Source of the DNA: JBOGIF01 sp050742415
GTDB taxonomy: Bacteria > Actinomycetota > Acidimicrobiia > Acidimicrobiales > AC-14
Length of the DNA: 12,598 nucleotides
Assembly: GCA_050742415.1 (NCBI GenBank)
Contig: JBOGIF010000095.1
Coordinates: 1-12,598, forward strand
Reading direction: 5' to 3'
Shown: positions 6,990 to 12,598 of the stretch, in pieces
Layout: each line of letters starts with the position of its first letter
How positions within the stretch are numbered: the first letter of the stretch is position 1
The notes under the pieces: model-generated
The model's input: only the letters and a program-made list of their open reading frames with translations
Told to the model about the DNA's origin: nothing
Databases searched by the model: none
Position numbers and translations under genes: made by a program

Positions 6990-8113
6990 CGTCGCCGGCT
7001 CTCGATCAGGTCGTTCCAAAGCTCCACGTGGCGACGGGCCGAGCGTTCCCACGTGAGCACGGCGGCCCGCTCGTAGCCCGCCGCCACCAGATCGGCACGG
7101 GTCGAGTCGTCGGTGCAGACCTGGACGAGGGCGTCGGCGATGCCCCCGACGTCGTCGGGCCGGACCTCGAACGCGGCGCCGCCAGTGCTCGGCATGGGCG
7201 TTGCCACCACCGGTGTGCCGCAAGACATGGCTTCTATCGGTGGGAGACCGAATCCCTCCATGACCGGCACGTAGGCCACCACGCGTGCGCCGCCGTAGAG
7301 AGCCGACAGGGTTCCACCCGACACGGGGCCGGCCAGCACGACGCCCGGCGGCGGTGTGAGCCGGGGCCCCCATCCGCTCGGGCCAACGACGAGCAGCGGC
7401 CAGGGCTCGGGCAGGCGGGGGCGGGCGGCGGCGTAGGCGGCAAGCAACGCCGGCAGGTTCTTGCGGGGCTCGATGGTGGACACCGTGAGGATGTACGGCC
7501 CTTCGACGCCGACGCGTCCCAACAGCGTGCCGGCCGCCTCTGGGTCGGGCCGGGCGAGGTGGTCGCAGCCGTGCTCGACCACCTCCAACCGCGACGAGAG
7601 GGCGCCTGCGGCCAGCAAGTCTGCGGCGGTCGTCGACGACGGGGCGAGAAGGAGTCCGGCCCGGGCTATGGCCCGACGCAGAGCCGCCTCGTGCCAGCGC
7701 CGCCCACGAGCGGGGTAGGCGTCGGGGAACCTTCTCCACGCCAGGTCGTGGATCATGACGGATAGAGCGGGCCCGCCCCGCCGCCTGGCGGCCGGGGGCG
7801 TGGCCAGCGAGGACGCGTGCACCACCGCGTTCTCGCCGTCGTCGAACCGGGGCCGCCCGAGCCCCAGGTCCCACGCCTTCACCAAGACCGCACCCGGCAG
7901 CCTGGAGGTGACTAGAGACCCCAACGAGGCCAGTGGGTCGGGGCGACGCGCACCCGGCGCCCGGCTGGCCCAGAGGGTGGCGTCGGGCGCTTCGCCGCCC
8001 ATGGCTGCGAGGCCGGCGAGCAGACCTTCGACGTAGACGCCTATGCCTCCGGGCACCGCCCGCCTCAGCTGTTCGGCGATCAGCAGGACCAACGGATCCG
8101 AACGGTCAGCCAT
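6986..8113 (-). CDS. GT4 family glycosyltransferase (375 aa)
   Basis: This is a second GT-B enzyme of family GT4. It shows the N-terminal GGIGVYVEGLLAGL loop (22-35), VMIHDLAWRRFPDAYPARG (119-137), STIEPRKN (212-219) at the start of the C-terminal domain, and the donor site VMEGFGLPPIEAMSCGTPVV (284-303) with E286-x7-E294. The ATG start at 8113 is 21 bases after the stop of the lectin gene and has no strong ribosome site. The end overlaps the next GT4 gene by four bases. It lacks the low-complexity linker insertions of the other two GT4 proteins here. Expected role: adding one sugar to a growing lipid-linked or envelope glycan in the cytoplasm. The specificity is unknown. Confidence 0.92.
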   Translation of the reverse strand: MADRSDPLVLLIAEQLRRAVPGGIGVYVEGLLAGLAAMGGEAPDATLWASRAPGARRPDPLASLGSLVTSRLPGAVLVKAWDLGLGRPRFDDGENAVVHASSLATPPAARRRGGPALSVMIHDLAWRRFPDAYPARGRRWHEAALRRAIARAGLLLAPSSTTAADLLAAGALSSRLEVVEHGCDHLARPDPEAAGTLLGRVGVEGPYILTVSTIEPRKNLPALLAAYAAARPRLPEPWPLLVVGPSGWGPRLTPPPGVVLAGPVSGGTLSALYGGARVVAYVPVMEGFGLPPIEAMSCGTPVVATPMPSTGGAAFEVRPDDVGGIADALVQVCTDDSTRADLVAAGYERAAVLTWERSARRHVELWNDLIESRRR

Positions 8114-8134
8114 GGACCGTGCGCGGGCTGGATC

Positions 8135-9298
8135 TCAGGCGGTTGCTTCGGCCTTCGCCGCTGCCAACGTCCAGCGCTGGCTGTCCACCCCGCCGGCCGG
8201 CCACTGCACCACTCCGGCACCGGGGACCACAGAGCCCTCGACCACGTCGAGCAACTGCCCGGAGGCACTCGAGGCGATGGTGAAGGTGCCACTCGCCGCC
8301 GGCTCGATCCTCCAACGCTGGCCAGGGGAAGCGGTCGGCGCGGACTGTGCAACCTTGGCGCCGGGCTGGCCGGCATCCGTGACGGCGAGCGCCTTGCCGC
8401 TGTTCACCGACAGGATGGCGAACGAGTCGTCGTCGCCGAGGCGCAGGCGCCACCGCTGGCTGGCCGAGCCGCTGGCCGTCCACTGCAGCGCGGCGGCGCC
8501 CTCGGCCTTCGAGCTGCCAGCCACGTCGAGGTTGAGGCCGCTGCGGTGGTTGACGATGGCGACGTCCACCGGTTCCCACAGAAGGGTCACGCTCACCCAG
8601 GCGTTCTCCATCGGGCCGAGGCCCAGGATCTTGGCAGCGGCCACCGACAGGTCGATGCCGGCCTGGTTGCGGACGCAGCGGCCGAACTGGTCGGCGCCGC
8701 CCGGTGTGCCAGTCGGGTTGCCCTCGAGGTCCTTGCAGTCCTCGACGGTGTTGTAGCCCTTCTCGAACGCGGCCCGCGACTCGGGCATGCCTGTACCGAG
8801 GTCGGTGAACATCCGGCGGGGTTGGGCTGGCTGCGCCCCGTCCCACCAGTTGTCGTCGATGTTCCAGGGGCCGGCTTCTTTCACCGGCAGCAGGGCGCTG
8901 GGGCCGCTCTCTCGGGTGACCACCACGCGGTAGTCGCGGCCGAGCGAGTAGCTCGAGGCGCATTTCATGGAGGTCAGGGCCGTGGTGTTGCGTAGGGCGG
9001 CGAACTTGATGCACTTGTCGGGGACGGCCACCTCCACCGACCCCTCGGTGAGGGGCGCGTACTGGGTGGCGAACACCCGGTAGGTGGAGAAGGCGGAGCG
9101 CACGACAGCGGGCGGGGGCTTGGCCGGCTTGCTGTCGCCCTCGGAGCCATCGTCGCTGTCGTGCTTGGGGGAGTCGCCTTTGGGGCCGGCGGCCACCAGG
9201 GCCGTGTCGGCGCCGGCAGTCCCGATCCAGGCCGCACCGGCCGGCGAGAGCAGCGAGACGAGCGCGGCAACGACAAGGAGCAAGGATCGGCGGGGCAC
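8135..9298 (-). CDS. Secreted protein with C-terminal ricin-type (CBM13-like) lectin domain (387 aa)
   Basis: A short basic start (VPRRS) and a hydrophobic core LLLVVAALVSLLSPAGA (6-22) form a clear signal peptide. Residues about 37-65 are a disordered Gly/Ser/Asp/Lys/Pro linker. A middle domain (about 66-245) holds four cysteines (96, 113, 188, 208), a WNIDDNWWDG motif, and a segment QFGRCVRNQAGIDLSVAAAKILGLG that resembles double-psi beta-barrel (RlpA-like) domains. Residues about 247-383 are a ricin B-type beta-trefoil: three subdomains each end in QRW (281, 327, 374), the known carbohydrate-binding fold. It is thus an exported sugar-binding protein inside a glycosyltransferase operon. An in-frame TTG at 9307 would add three residues. 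I chose the GTG because it gives a compact signal peptide and a TACGGT -10-like hexamer lies just upstream. The lectin fold is confident; the middle domain is tentative. Confidence 0.87.
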   Translation of the reverse strand: MPRRSLLLVVAALVSLLSPAGAAWIGTAGADTALVAAGPKGDSPKHDSDDGSEGDSKPAKPPPAVVRSAFSTYRVFATQYAPLTEGSVEVAVPDKCIKFAALRNTTALTSMKCASSYSLGRDYRVVVTRESGPSALLPVKEAGPWNIDDNWWDGAQPAQPRRMFTDLGTGMPESRAAFEKGYNTVEDCKDLEGNPTGTPGGADQFGRCVRNQAGIDLSVAAAKILGLGPMENAWVSVTLLWEPVDVAIVNHRSGLNLDVAGSSKAEGAAALQWTASGSASQRWRLRLGDDDSFAILSVNSGKALAVTDAGQPGAKVAQSAPTASPGQRWRIEPAASGTFTIASSASGQLLDVVEGSVVPGAGVVQWPAGGVDSQRWTLAAAKAEATA

Positions 9299-9337
9299 GG
9301 CGAGCAACCGTACCGGGCCGGGCTGCGGAAGTCACGG

Positions 9338-9379
9338 CTAGCCCTCCAGCCCCACCAGCATCATCAGCAACCAGGGCAT
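9338..9379 (-). CDS. Possible 13-residue hydrophobic micro-ORF
   Basis: An ATG shares one base with the GT4 stop codon (TGATG) and opens MPWLLMMLVGLEG before a TAG stop. The peptide is strongly hydrophobic. It fills most of the gap between the GT4 gene and the lectin gene, and its start overlap is the kind seen between coupled genes. At 13 codons it may equally be chance or the relic of a longer gene. Confidence 0.15.
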   Translation of the reverse strand: MPWLLMMLVGLEG

Positions 9380-10506
9380 CACCGGCCGGCGACCCGCCGG
9401 TACACGTCGATGGTGGCGGACGCGGCCCGGTCCCAGCTGAACCCGGCCGCCCGGACCCGCCCCGCGGTCACCATCGCCGTCCTCCGGGTGTCGTCGGACA
9501 GGATCTCCTCCATCGCCGCAGCCATGCCCTCGGCGTCTCCGGGGTCCACCAGGGCGGCGGCGTCGCCGACCGTCTCGGGCGTCGCCCCGGCCCGCACCGC
9601 CACCACGGGCACACCCGCCTCCATGGCCTCGACCAGGGGCATCCCGAAGCCTTCGTACAGCGATGGGAACACGAGCATCCTGGCCCCGGCCATCAATGCC
9701 GCCGCCGAGGCATCGTCGACGTACCCGGTGCGCACCGCATCGTCGGAGCCCAGGCCCCGGGTGGCCAGCAGCGCGTCCACGTCGAGTAGGGGGCTCGGGG
9801 CGCCGGCCAGGACCAGCCGCAGATCGACACCACGGTCCCGCAGGACGACCAGCGCGTCCAGCGCCAGAGCCAGGTTCTTCCTGGGCTCGAGGGTGCCCAG
9901 CACGAGGGCGTAGTCGCCGGGCGGCACATGGCCGGAGGCGCCGGCCCCATCGTTCGGGCATGGCGACGCCGGGGCGCGGGAATGGCCGCCGTTGGGCACC
10001 ACCGTGACCTTGCCGGCCACCGACGGCTGCCAGTGGACCAGCTCGGCGCGGGTGAAGTCCGAGACCGCGATCACGGCCGCCGCCCGGGCCAGGACCTTCG
10101 GCAGCAGCTCGGCCATCCGGCGGATGGTGGGCCCCACCTGGTCGGGATGGTGCACGAAGCCGACATCGTGGACGGTGACGACCACCGGCACGCGACGTGA
10201 GGGCGGGGCGATGAAGTTGGTGGCGTGGAAGACGTCGCATCCCACCAGCCACTCGATGGGTGGGAACTGGAAGCGGTCCCAAAGGGCCCACAATGGCCGG
10301 GCCGGTGCTACCCGGCGCAGCACGCGGACATTGGCCGGATGGGGCTCACCGAGGTTGGCATGGCGGGCCGTGCGCCACGAGATCGGGAGCACCTCGACGG
10401 AGTCGGTTGGCGCCTGCCGGGCCACCGCCCGGATGAGCTCGTAGGTGTACCAGCCGACGCCCGTTCGGGGGCCGAGCAGGGGTGTGCCGTCGAAGCCGAA
10501 GCGCAT
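9379..10506 (-). CDS. GT4 family glycosyltransferase (375 aa)
   Basis: This is the third GT4 enzyme. It starts with the classic MRFGFDGTPLLGPRTGVGWY (1-20), continues with VTVHDVGFVHHPDQ (110-123) and GTLEPRKN (204-211), and carries the donor site SLYEGFGMPLVEAMEAGVPVV (282-302) with E285-x7-E293. The ATG at 10506 is the natural family start; an AGGGA lies directly against it, too close for an ordinary ribosome site, so coupling to the upstream gene 17 bases away is likely. A Gly/Ala/Pro/Ser-rich insertion (about 173-198) lies between the two Rossmann domains, at the place where the promoter-distal GT4 protein carries its Asp-Ala run. Close relatives act on mannose, rhamnose or similar sugars in polysaccharide pathways. 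The actual donor is not determinable here. Confidence 0.92.
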   Translation of the reverse strand: MRFGFDGTPLLGPRTGVGWYTYELIRAVARQAPTDSVEVLPISWRTARHANLGEPHPANVRVLRRVAPARPLWALWDRFQFPPIEWLVGCDVFHATNFIAPPSRRVPVVVTVHDVGFVHHPDQVGPTIRRMAELLPKVLARAAAVIAVSDFTRAELVHWQPSVAGKVTVVPNGGHSRAPASPCPNDGAGASGHVPPGDYALVLGTLEPRKNLALALDALVVLRDRGVDLRLVLAGAPSPLLDVDALLATRGLGSDDAVRTGYVDDASAAALMAGARMLVFPSLYEGFGMPLVEAMEAGVPVVAVRAGATPETVGDAAALVDPGDAEGMAAAMEEILSDDTRRTAMVTAGRVRAAGFSWDRAASATIDVYRRVAGR

Positions 10507-10523
10507 TCCCTGGCCGCGGCTGC

Positions 10524-11015
10524 TCAGGAGTCGCGGCGGCGGAGAAGGTGGGCCTTGCGGCGGCGTCCGGGCGCGGTGGACGAGTACGCGCCCGTTTCGG
10601 TGCCGCCGGCAGTGGGGGACTTCGCCGCGGCGCCGGCGCCGTCGCCACTACCGCCTTCTTCACTGCCGCCGCCCCCGGAGCTCTCGCTGGCGTCGTCGTC
10701 GTGTTCGGTCTCCGGCGGGTTGTCCCACTGGCTCGGCGCGGCGGCCGGCGCCGGCTCGGCCGTTGGCTCCGGCTCGGCCATCGGCAGGAGGTCGGCGACG
10801 ATGGCGTCGCGGTGGCGGGCGAGGATCTGGGGCAGGTCGAGGGCCAGCCTGCGGCCCAGCTCGCTGACCGTGTGGCGGATGTCGGCGGCGGCCCCCTGGA
10901 CCTCCTCGGCCATGCTCCGGCGGAGCGACCCCTCCACCTGCTCGACTCGTTCGACCAGCGCGGCCAAGGCGTCCTCCAGAGCGCCTAGGCGCTCGGCCAG
11001 CTCGGGCGGGTCCAC
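10524..11015 (-). CDS. Hypothetical coiled-coil protein with low-complexity acidic and basic tail (163 aa)
   Basis: I do not recognise a family. A GTG at 11015 gives 163 residues. Residues 4-75 are predicted helical, with a leucine-rich coiled coil (LAERLGALEDALAALVERVE, 6-25) and a second helix SELGRRLALDLPQILARHRD (51-70). From about 79 the chain is disordered: a Glu-Pro-Ala run (AEPEPTAEPAPAAAP, 80-94), an acidic patch with EHDDD, Ser/Gly runs (SSGGGGSEEGGSG), and a very basic end RRRKAHLLRRR (151-161). No membrane helix or signal is visible, so it is probably cytoplasmic. The frame stays open far upstream over the divergent rmlA gene, but that part is its antisense shadow. It is first in the minus-strand glycan operon, 17 bases before a GT4 gene. 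A scaffold or regulator for the glycosyltransferases is conceivable, but nothing in the sequence proves it. Confidence 0.72.
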   Translation of the reverse strand: MDPPELAERLGALEDALAALVERVEQVEGSLRRSMAEEVQGAAADIRHTVSELGRRLALDLPQILARHRDAIVADLLPMAEPEPTAEPAPAAAPSQWDNPPETEHDDDASESSGGGGSEEGGSGDGAGAAAKSPTAGGTETGAYSSTAPGRRRKAHLLRRRDS

Positions 11016-11017
11016 TG

Positions 11018-11047
11018 CTGCGGAGCCTATGGGAGTAGCGTCCGCAG
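11018..11047. promoter_or_regulatory. Inverted repeat with candidate divergent -10 elements between the two operons
   Basis: Arms CTGCGGAGCCTA (11018-11029) and TAGCGTCCGCAG (11036-11047) are complementary at 10 of 12 positions, including a perfect outer 7-base arm, with a 6-base spacer. Each arm carries a TANNNT hexamer pointing outward: TAGCGT on plus (11036-11041) and TAGGCT on minus (11029-11024), exactly symmetric. Starts 7 bases beyond each hexamer would leave leaders of about 4 bases (rmlA) and 2 bases (coiled-coil gene). No convincing -35 is visible. This may be an operator, a divergent promoter, or both. Confidence 0.4.
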
Positions 11048-11051
11048 GGCC

Positions 11052-11795
11052 ATGAAGGGGGTCATCCTCGCCGGTGGGACCGGTACCCGGCTCCACCCCC
11101 TCACGCGCATCACCAACAAGCACCTTCTGCCGATCTACGACCGGCCCATGGTGACCTATGCCATCGAGGCGCTGGTGGCGGCGGGCATCACCGAGGTCAT
11201 GCTCGTCACGGGCGGCACCCACGCGGGCGAGTTCCTCCGACTCCTCGGCAGTGGCAACGAGTGGGGGATCGACCGGCTCTCCTACGCCTACCAGGAGCGG
11301 GCGGGCGGGATAGCCGAGGCACTTGCCCTGGCCGAGCGCTTCGTGGACGGCGAGCGGGTGGTGGTGATGCTGGCCGACAACATCGTGGGCCGTTCCATCG
11401 CCCCGGCGGTCGAGAACTTCCGCAGGCAGGAGTCGGGCGCACGCATCGTGCTGTCCCTCGTCGACGACCCCGCCCATTTGAGCCACCTGGGAGTTCCCGA
11501 GATCGACGCCGACGGCTCGGTGACGCGGATCGTCGAGAAGCCCGACGACCCTCCCAGCCACTACGCGGTGACGGGGATCTACTTCTACGACTCGCAGGTG
11601 TTCCAGGTGGTCCCCACGCTCACACCATCGGGCCGCGGCGAGCTCGAGATCACCGACGTGAACAACTGGTACGTGGACCAGAGGGCCATGGCGTACGACG
11701 TGCTCGAGGGCTTCTGGGGCGACGCCGGGGAGTCGATCGACGCCTACTACGAGGTGAACGACCACGTGCGGGCCCACGGCGCCAACAAGGGTTGA
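11052..11795 (+). CDS. RmlA-type sugar-1-phosphate nucleotidyltransferase, short form (247 aa)
   Basis: The protein joins a sugar-1-phosphate to a nucleoside triphosphate, classically glucose-1-phosphate and dTTP to dTDP-glucose, the first step of the rhamnose pathway. Visible motifs are the nucleotide loop LAGGTGTRLHPLT (6-18) with the catalytic-site NKHLLPIYDRPM (22-33), the sugar-site QERAGGIAEAL (81-91), the metal Asp in LADN (107-110), VEKP (161-164), TGIYFYD (174-180), GELEITDVNNWY (196-207) and WGDAG (222-226). At 247 residues it lacks the C-terminal extension of the ~290-residue enterobacterial RmlA, like other short family members. The ATG at 11052 has only a weak AGGG ahead. It is transcribed away from the glycan operon. 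No rmlB, C or D lies in the window, so the product could be dTDP-glucose or another NDP-hexose. The family is certain, the substrate less so. Confidence 0.9.
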   Translation: MKGVILAGGTGTRLHPLTRITNKHLLPIYDRPMVTYAIEALVAAGITEVMLVTGGTHAGEFLRLLGSGNEWGIDRLSYAYQERAGGIAEALALAERFVDGERVVVMLADNIVGRSIAPAVENFRRQESGARIVLSLVDDPAHLSHLGVPEIDADGSVTRIVEKPDDPPSHYAVTGIYFYDSQVFQVVPTLTPSGRGELEITDVNNWYVDQRAMAYDVLEGFWGDAGESIDAYYEVNDHVRAHGANKG

Positions 11796-11800
11796 GCCGA

Positions 11801-11812
11801 AGGCTGCAGCCT
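11801..11812. repeat. Perfect 12-base palindrome after rmlA
   Basis: AGGCTGCAGCCT is fully self-complementary and lies 5 bases after the rmlA stop, at the left edge of the AT-richer stretch that precedes the metal-binding lipoprotein gene. As a hairpin its stem would be only about four pairs and no T-run follows, so it is a poor terminator. A regulator-binding site overlapping the candidate -35 is possible. Confidence 0.35.
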
Positions 11813-11846
11813 GATAAGACTAGTTCTCATTCTTGATAGTTGAGGG
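11811..11846 (+). promoter_or_regulatory. Candidate promoter of the metal-binding lipoprotein gene
   Basis: This AT-richer island in a very GC-rich window contains CTGATA (11811-11816, 4/6 to TTGACA), an 18-base spacer and GATAGT (11835-11840). Initiation seven bases later would fall on G11847, the first base of the GTG start, predicting a leaderless mRNA. A zinc-responsive (Zur) site would be expected here by function, but I could not recognise a clear Zur box. Confidence 0.3.
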
Positions 11847-12598
11847 GTGAGTCTGGTTCGACGACGGTTGGTTGCGGTGCTGGTGGCCGTGGCGGCACTG
11901 GCTACAGCGTGCGGCGGAGCCGGCAGAACGGAGCCGGGCAAGGGCACAGGAGCTCTGAGCGTCGTCGCCAGCTTCTACCCGGTGGCGGAAGCGGCGCGCC
12001 GCGTCGGCGGTGACGCGGCCGCCGTCACCAACCTGACACCGCCCGGCGTCGAGCCGCACGACCTCGAGCTGACGCCCGTCCAGGTGGACACGCTGGAGGA
12101 CGCCGACCTTGTTCTGTACCTGGGCCGTGGCTTCCAGCCCGCCATCGAGGCGGTCGTGGAGCGTCGCAAGGGACCGAGCGTCGACCTGCTCGCCGACGTG
12201 GGGGCCGAAGACCCGCACTTCTGGCTCGATCCCATTCGCATGGCGAGAGCGGTCGGGCACGTGGAGAAGGCCATGTCGGCTGCCGATCCTGACGACATCG
12301 CCGCCTTCCGAGCGAATGCCGAGCGGTACCAGACCGATCTCCGAGCCCTCGACTCCGAGCTCGAAGCCGGACTGGCCGGGTGTCGGCGGCGAGTGCTCGT
12401 CACCTCCCACGCCGCCTTCCACTACCTGGCCGACCGTTACGGGCTGACCCAGCAGGCTCTCTCCGGCATCTCGCCCGAGGCCGAGCCCGACCCCCAACGG
12501 CTGGCCGAGCTCACTGACCTCATCCGCCGAGAGGGTGTTACCACGGTCTTCTACGAGGAGCTGGTGCCGGCCTCCCTGGCCCGGACGTTGGCCAGGGA
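11847..12598 (+). CDS. Zinc-type ABC transporter substrate-binding lipoprotein, ZnuA-like (partial, 3' end missing)
   Basis: A GTG at 11847 opens a frame that runs off the window after 250 codons. The start encodes VSLVRRR, a hydrophobic core, and LATAC with the lipobox Cys22, so the protein is a secreted lipoprotein. The cluster A-1 (SBP_bac_9) family pattern is clear: SFYPVAEAARRVGG (42-55), GVEPHDLELTP (67-77) with His71, EDPHFWLDP (121-129) with His124, VTSHAAFHYLADRYGL (185-200) with His188, and SGISPEAEPDP (206-216). Three His ligands, with His rather than Glu at the third site, favour zinc over manganese; this is inference from known structures. The His-rich loop common in ZnuA is absent between residues 101 and 122. 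In family operons the ATPase and permease genes follow, here beyond the edge. It appears functionally separate from the glycan genes. Confidence 0.88.
   Translation, partial: MSLVRRRLVAVLVAVAALATACGGAGRTEPGKGTGALSVVASFYPVAEAARRVGGDAAAVTNLTPPGVEPHDLELTPVQVDTLEDADLVLYLGRGFQPAIEAVVERRKGPSVDLLADVGAEDPHFWLDPIRMARAVGHVEKAMSAADPDDIAAFRANAERYQTDLRALDSELEAGLAGCRRRVLVTSHAAFHYLADRYGLTQQALSGISPEAEPDPQRLAELTDLIRREGVTTVFYEELVPASLARTLAR

Noticed and set aside
8106..9335. 409-codon ORF over the lectin gene
   Set aside because: It is an Arg-rich out-of-frame reading; the lectin frame has a signal peptide and QRW repeats.
11016..11777. Extension of the coiled-coil protein over rmlA to give 417 residues
   Set aside because: The extension is the exact antisense of rmlA; the first sensible start after the divergent gap is the GTG at 11015.
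11801..11812. Rho-independent terminator for rmlA
   Set aside because: The palindrome gives only about four stem pairs with a four-base loop, and no T-run follows.
11813..11842. Zur or Fur box
   Set aside because: Only a six-base ACTAGT core is palindromic; flanking bases do not pair and do not match a consensus I can state.
11820..12497. 225-codon minus-strand ORF at the right end
   Set aside because: It is antisense to the lipoprotein gene, whose motifs (lipobox, three His sites) are unmistakable.

Overview
This is a very GC-rich window with GTG/TTG starts and start codons repeatedly nested in the preceding stop (ATGA, GTGA, TTGA). The protein families (DUF5719, a GT2 enzyme fused to a long membrane domain, a stand-alone polyprenol-phosphate mannosyltransferase) point to a high-GC actinobacterium. 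A deep-branching lineage such as Acidimicrobiia is possible, but that is inference. No rRNA, tRNA, CRISPR array, transposase or phage gene was seen.

Layout. (1) Positions 5456 down to 1, minus strand: a translationally coupled run of a GT2/multi-TM glycosyltransferase, a DUF5719-like secreted or anchored protein, a DPM1-like mannosyltransferase, and the membrane-anchored start of a further protein cut by the window edge. (2) Positions 5475-5828, plus strand: a small divergent pair, a 58-residue membrane-anchor-like ORF followed by a wreck of a UPF0301/YqgE gene in which only the first ~23 and last ~37 codons remain, in different frames. Its last stop codon abuts the stop of the opposing glycosyltransferase gene. 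(3) Positions 11015 down to 5829, minus strand: a second glycan operon with a coiled-coil/low-complexity protein, a GT4 enzyme, a secreted protein with a ricin-type lectin domain, and two more GT4 enzymes. (4) Positions 11052-11795, plus strand: an RmlA-type sugar-1-phosphate nucleotidyltransferase divergent from that operon. The 36-base gap holds a 12-base-arm inverted repeat with symmetrically placed possible -10 elements. (5) Positions 11847-12598, plus strand: the start of a zinc-type ABC transporter binding lipoprotein, running off the window.

Taken together, regions 1, 3 and 4 look like a cell-envelope glycan locus. One enzyme makes an NDP-sugar, one makes a polyprenol-phosphate sugar, three GT4 enzymes and a GT2/membrane enzyme could build or elongate a polymer, and exported proteins (DUF5719 and lectin) could bind or anchor it outside. 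No polymerase, flippase or export ATPase is visible here, so the product and its export route are unknown. The least expected observations are the internally deleted yqgE remnant, the symmetric divergent promoter candidate, and the lectin protein embedded among the glycosyltransferases.
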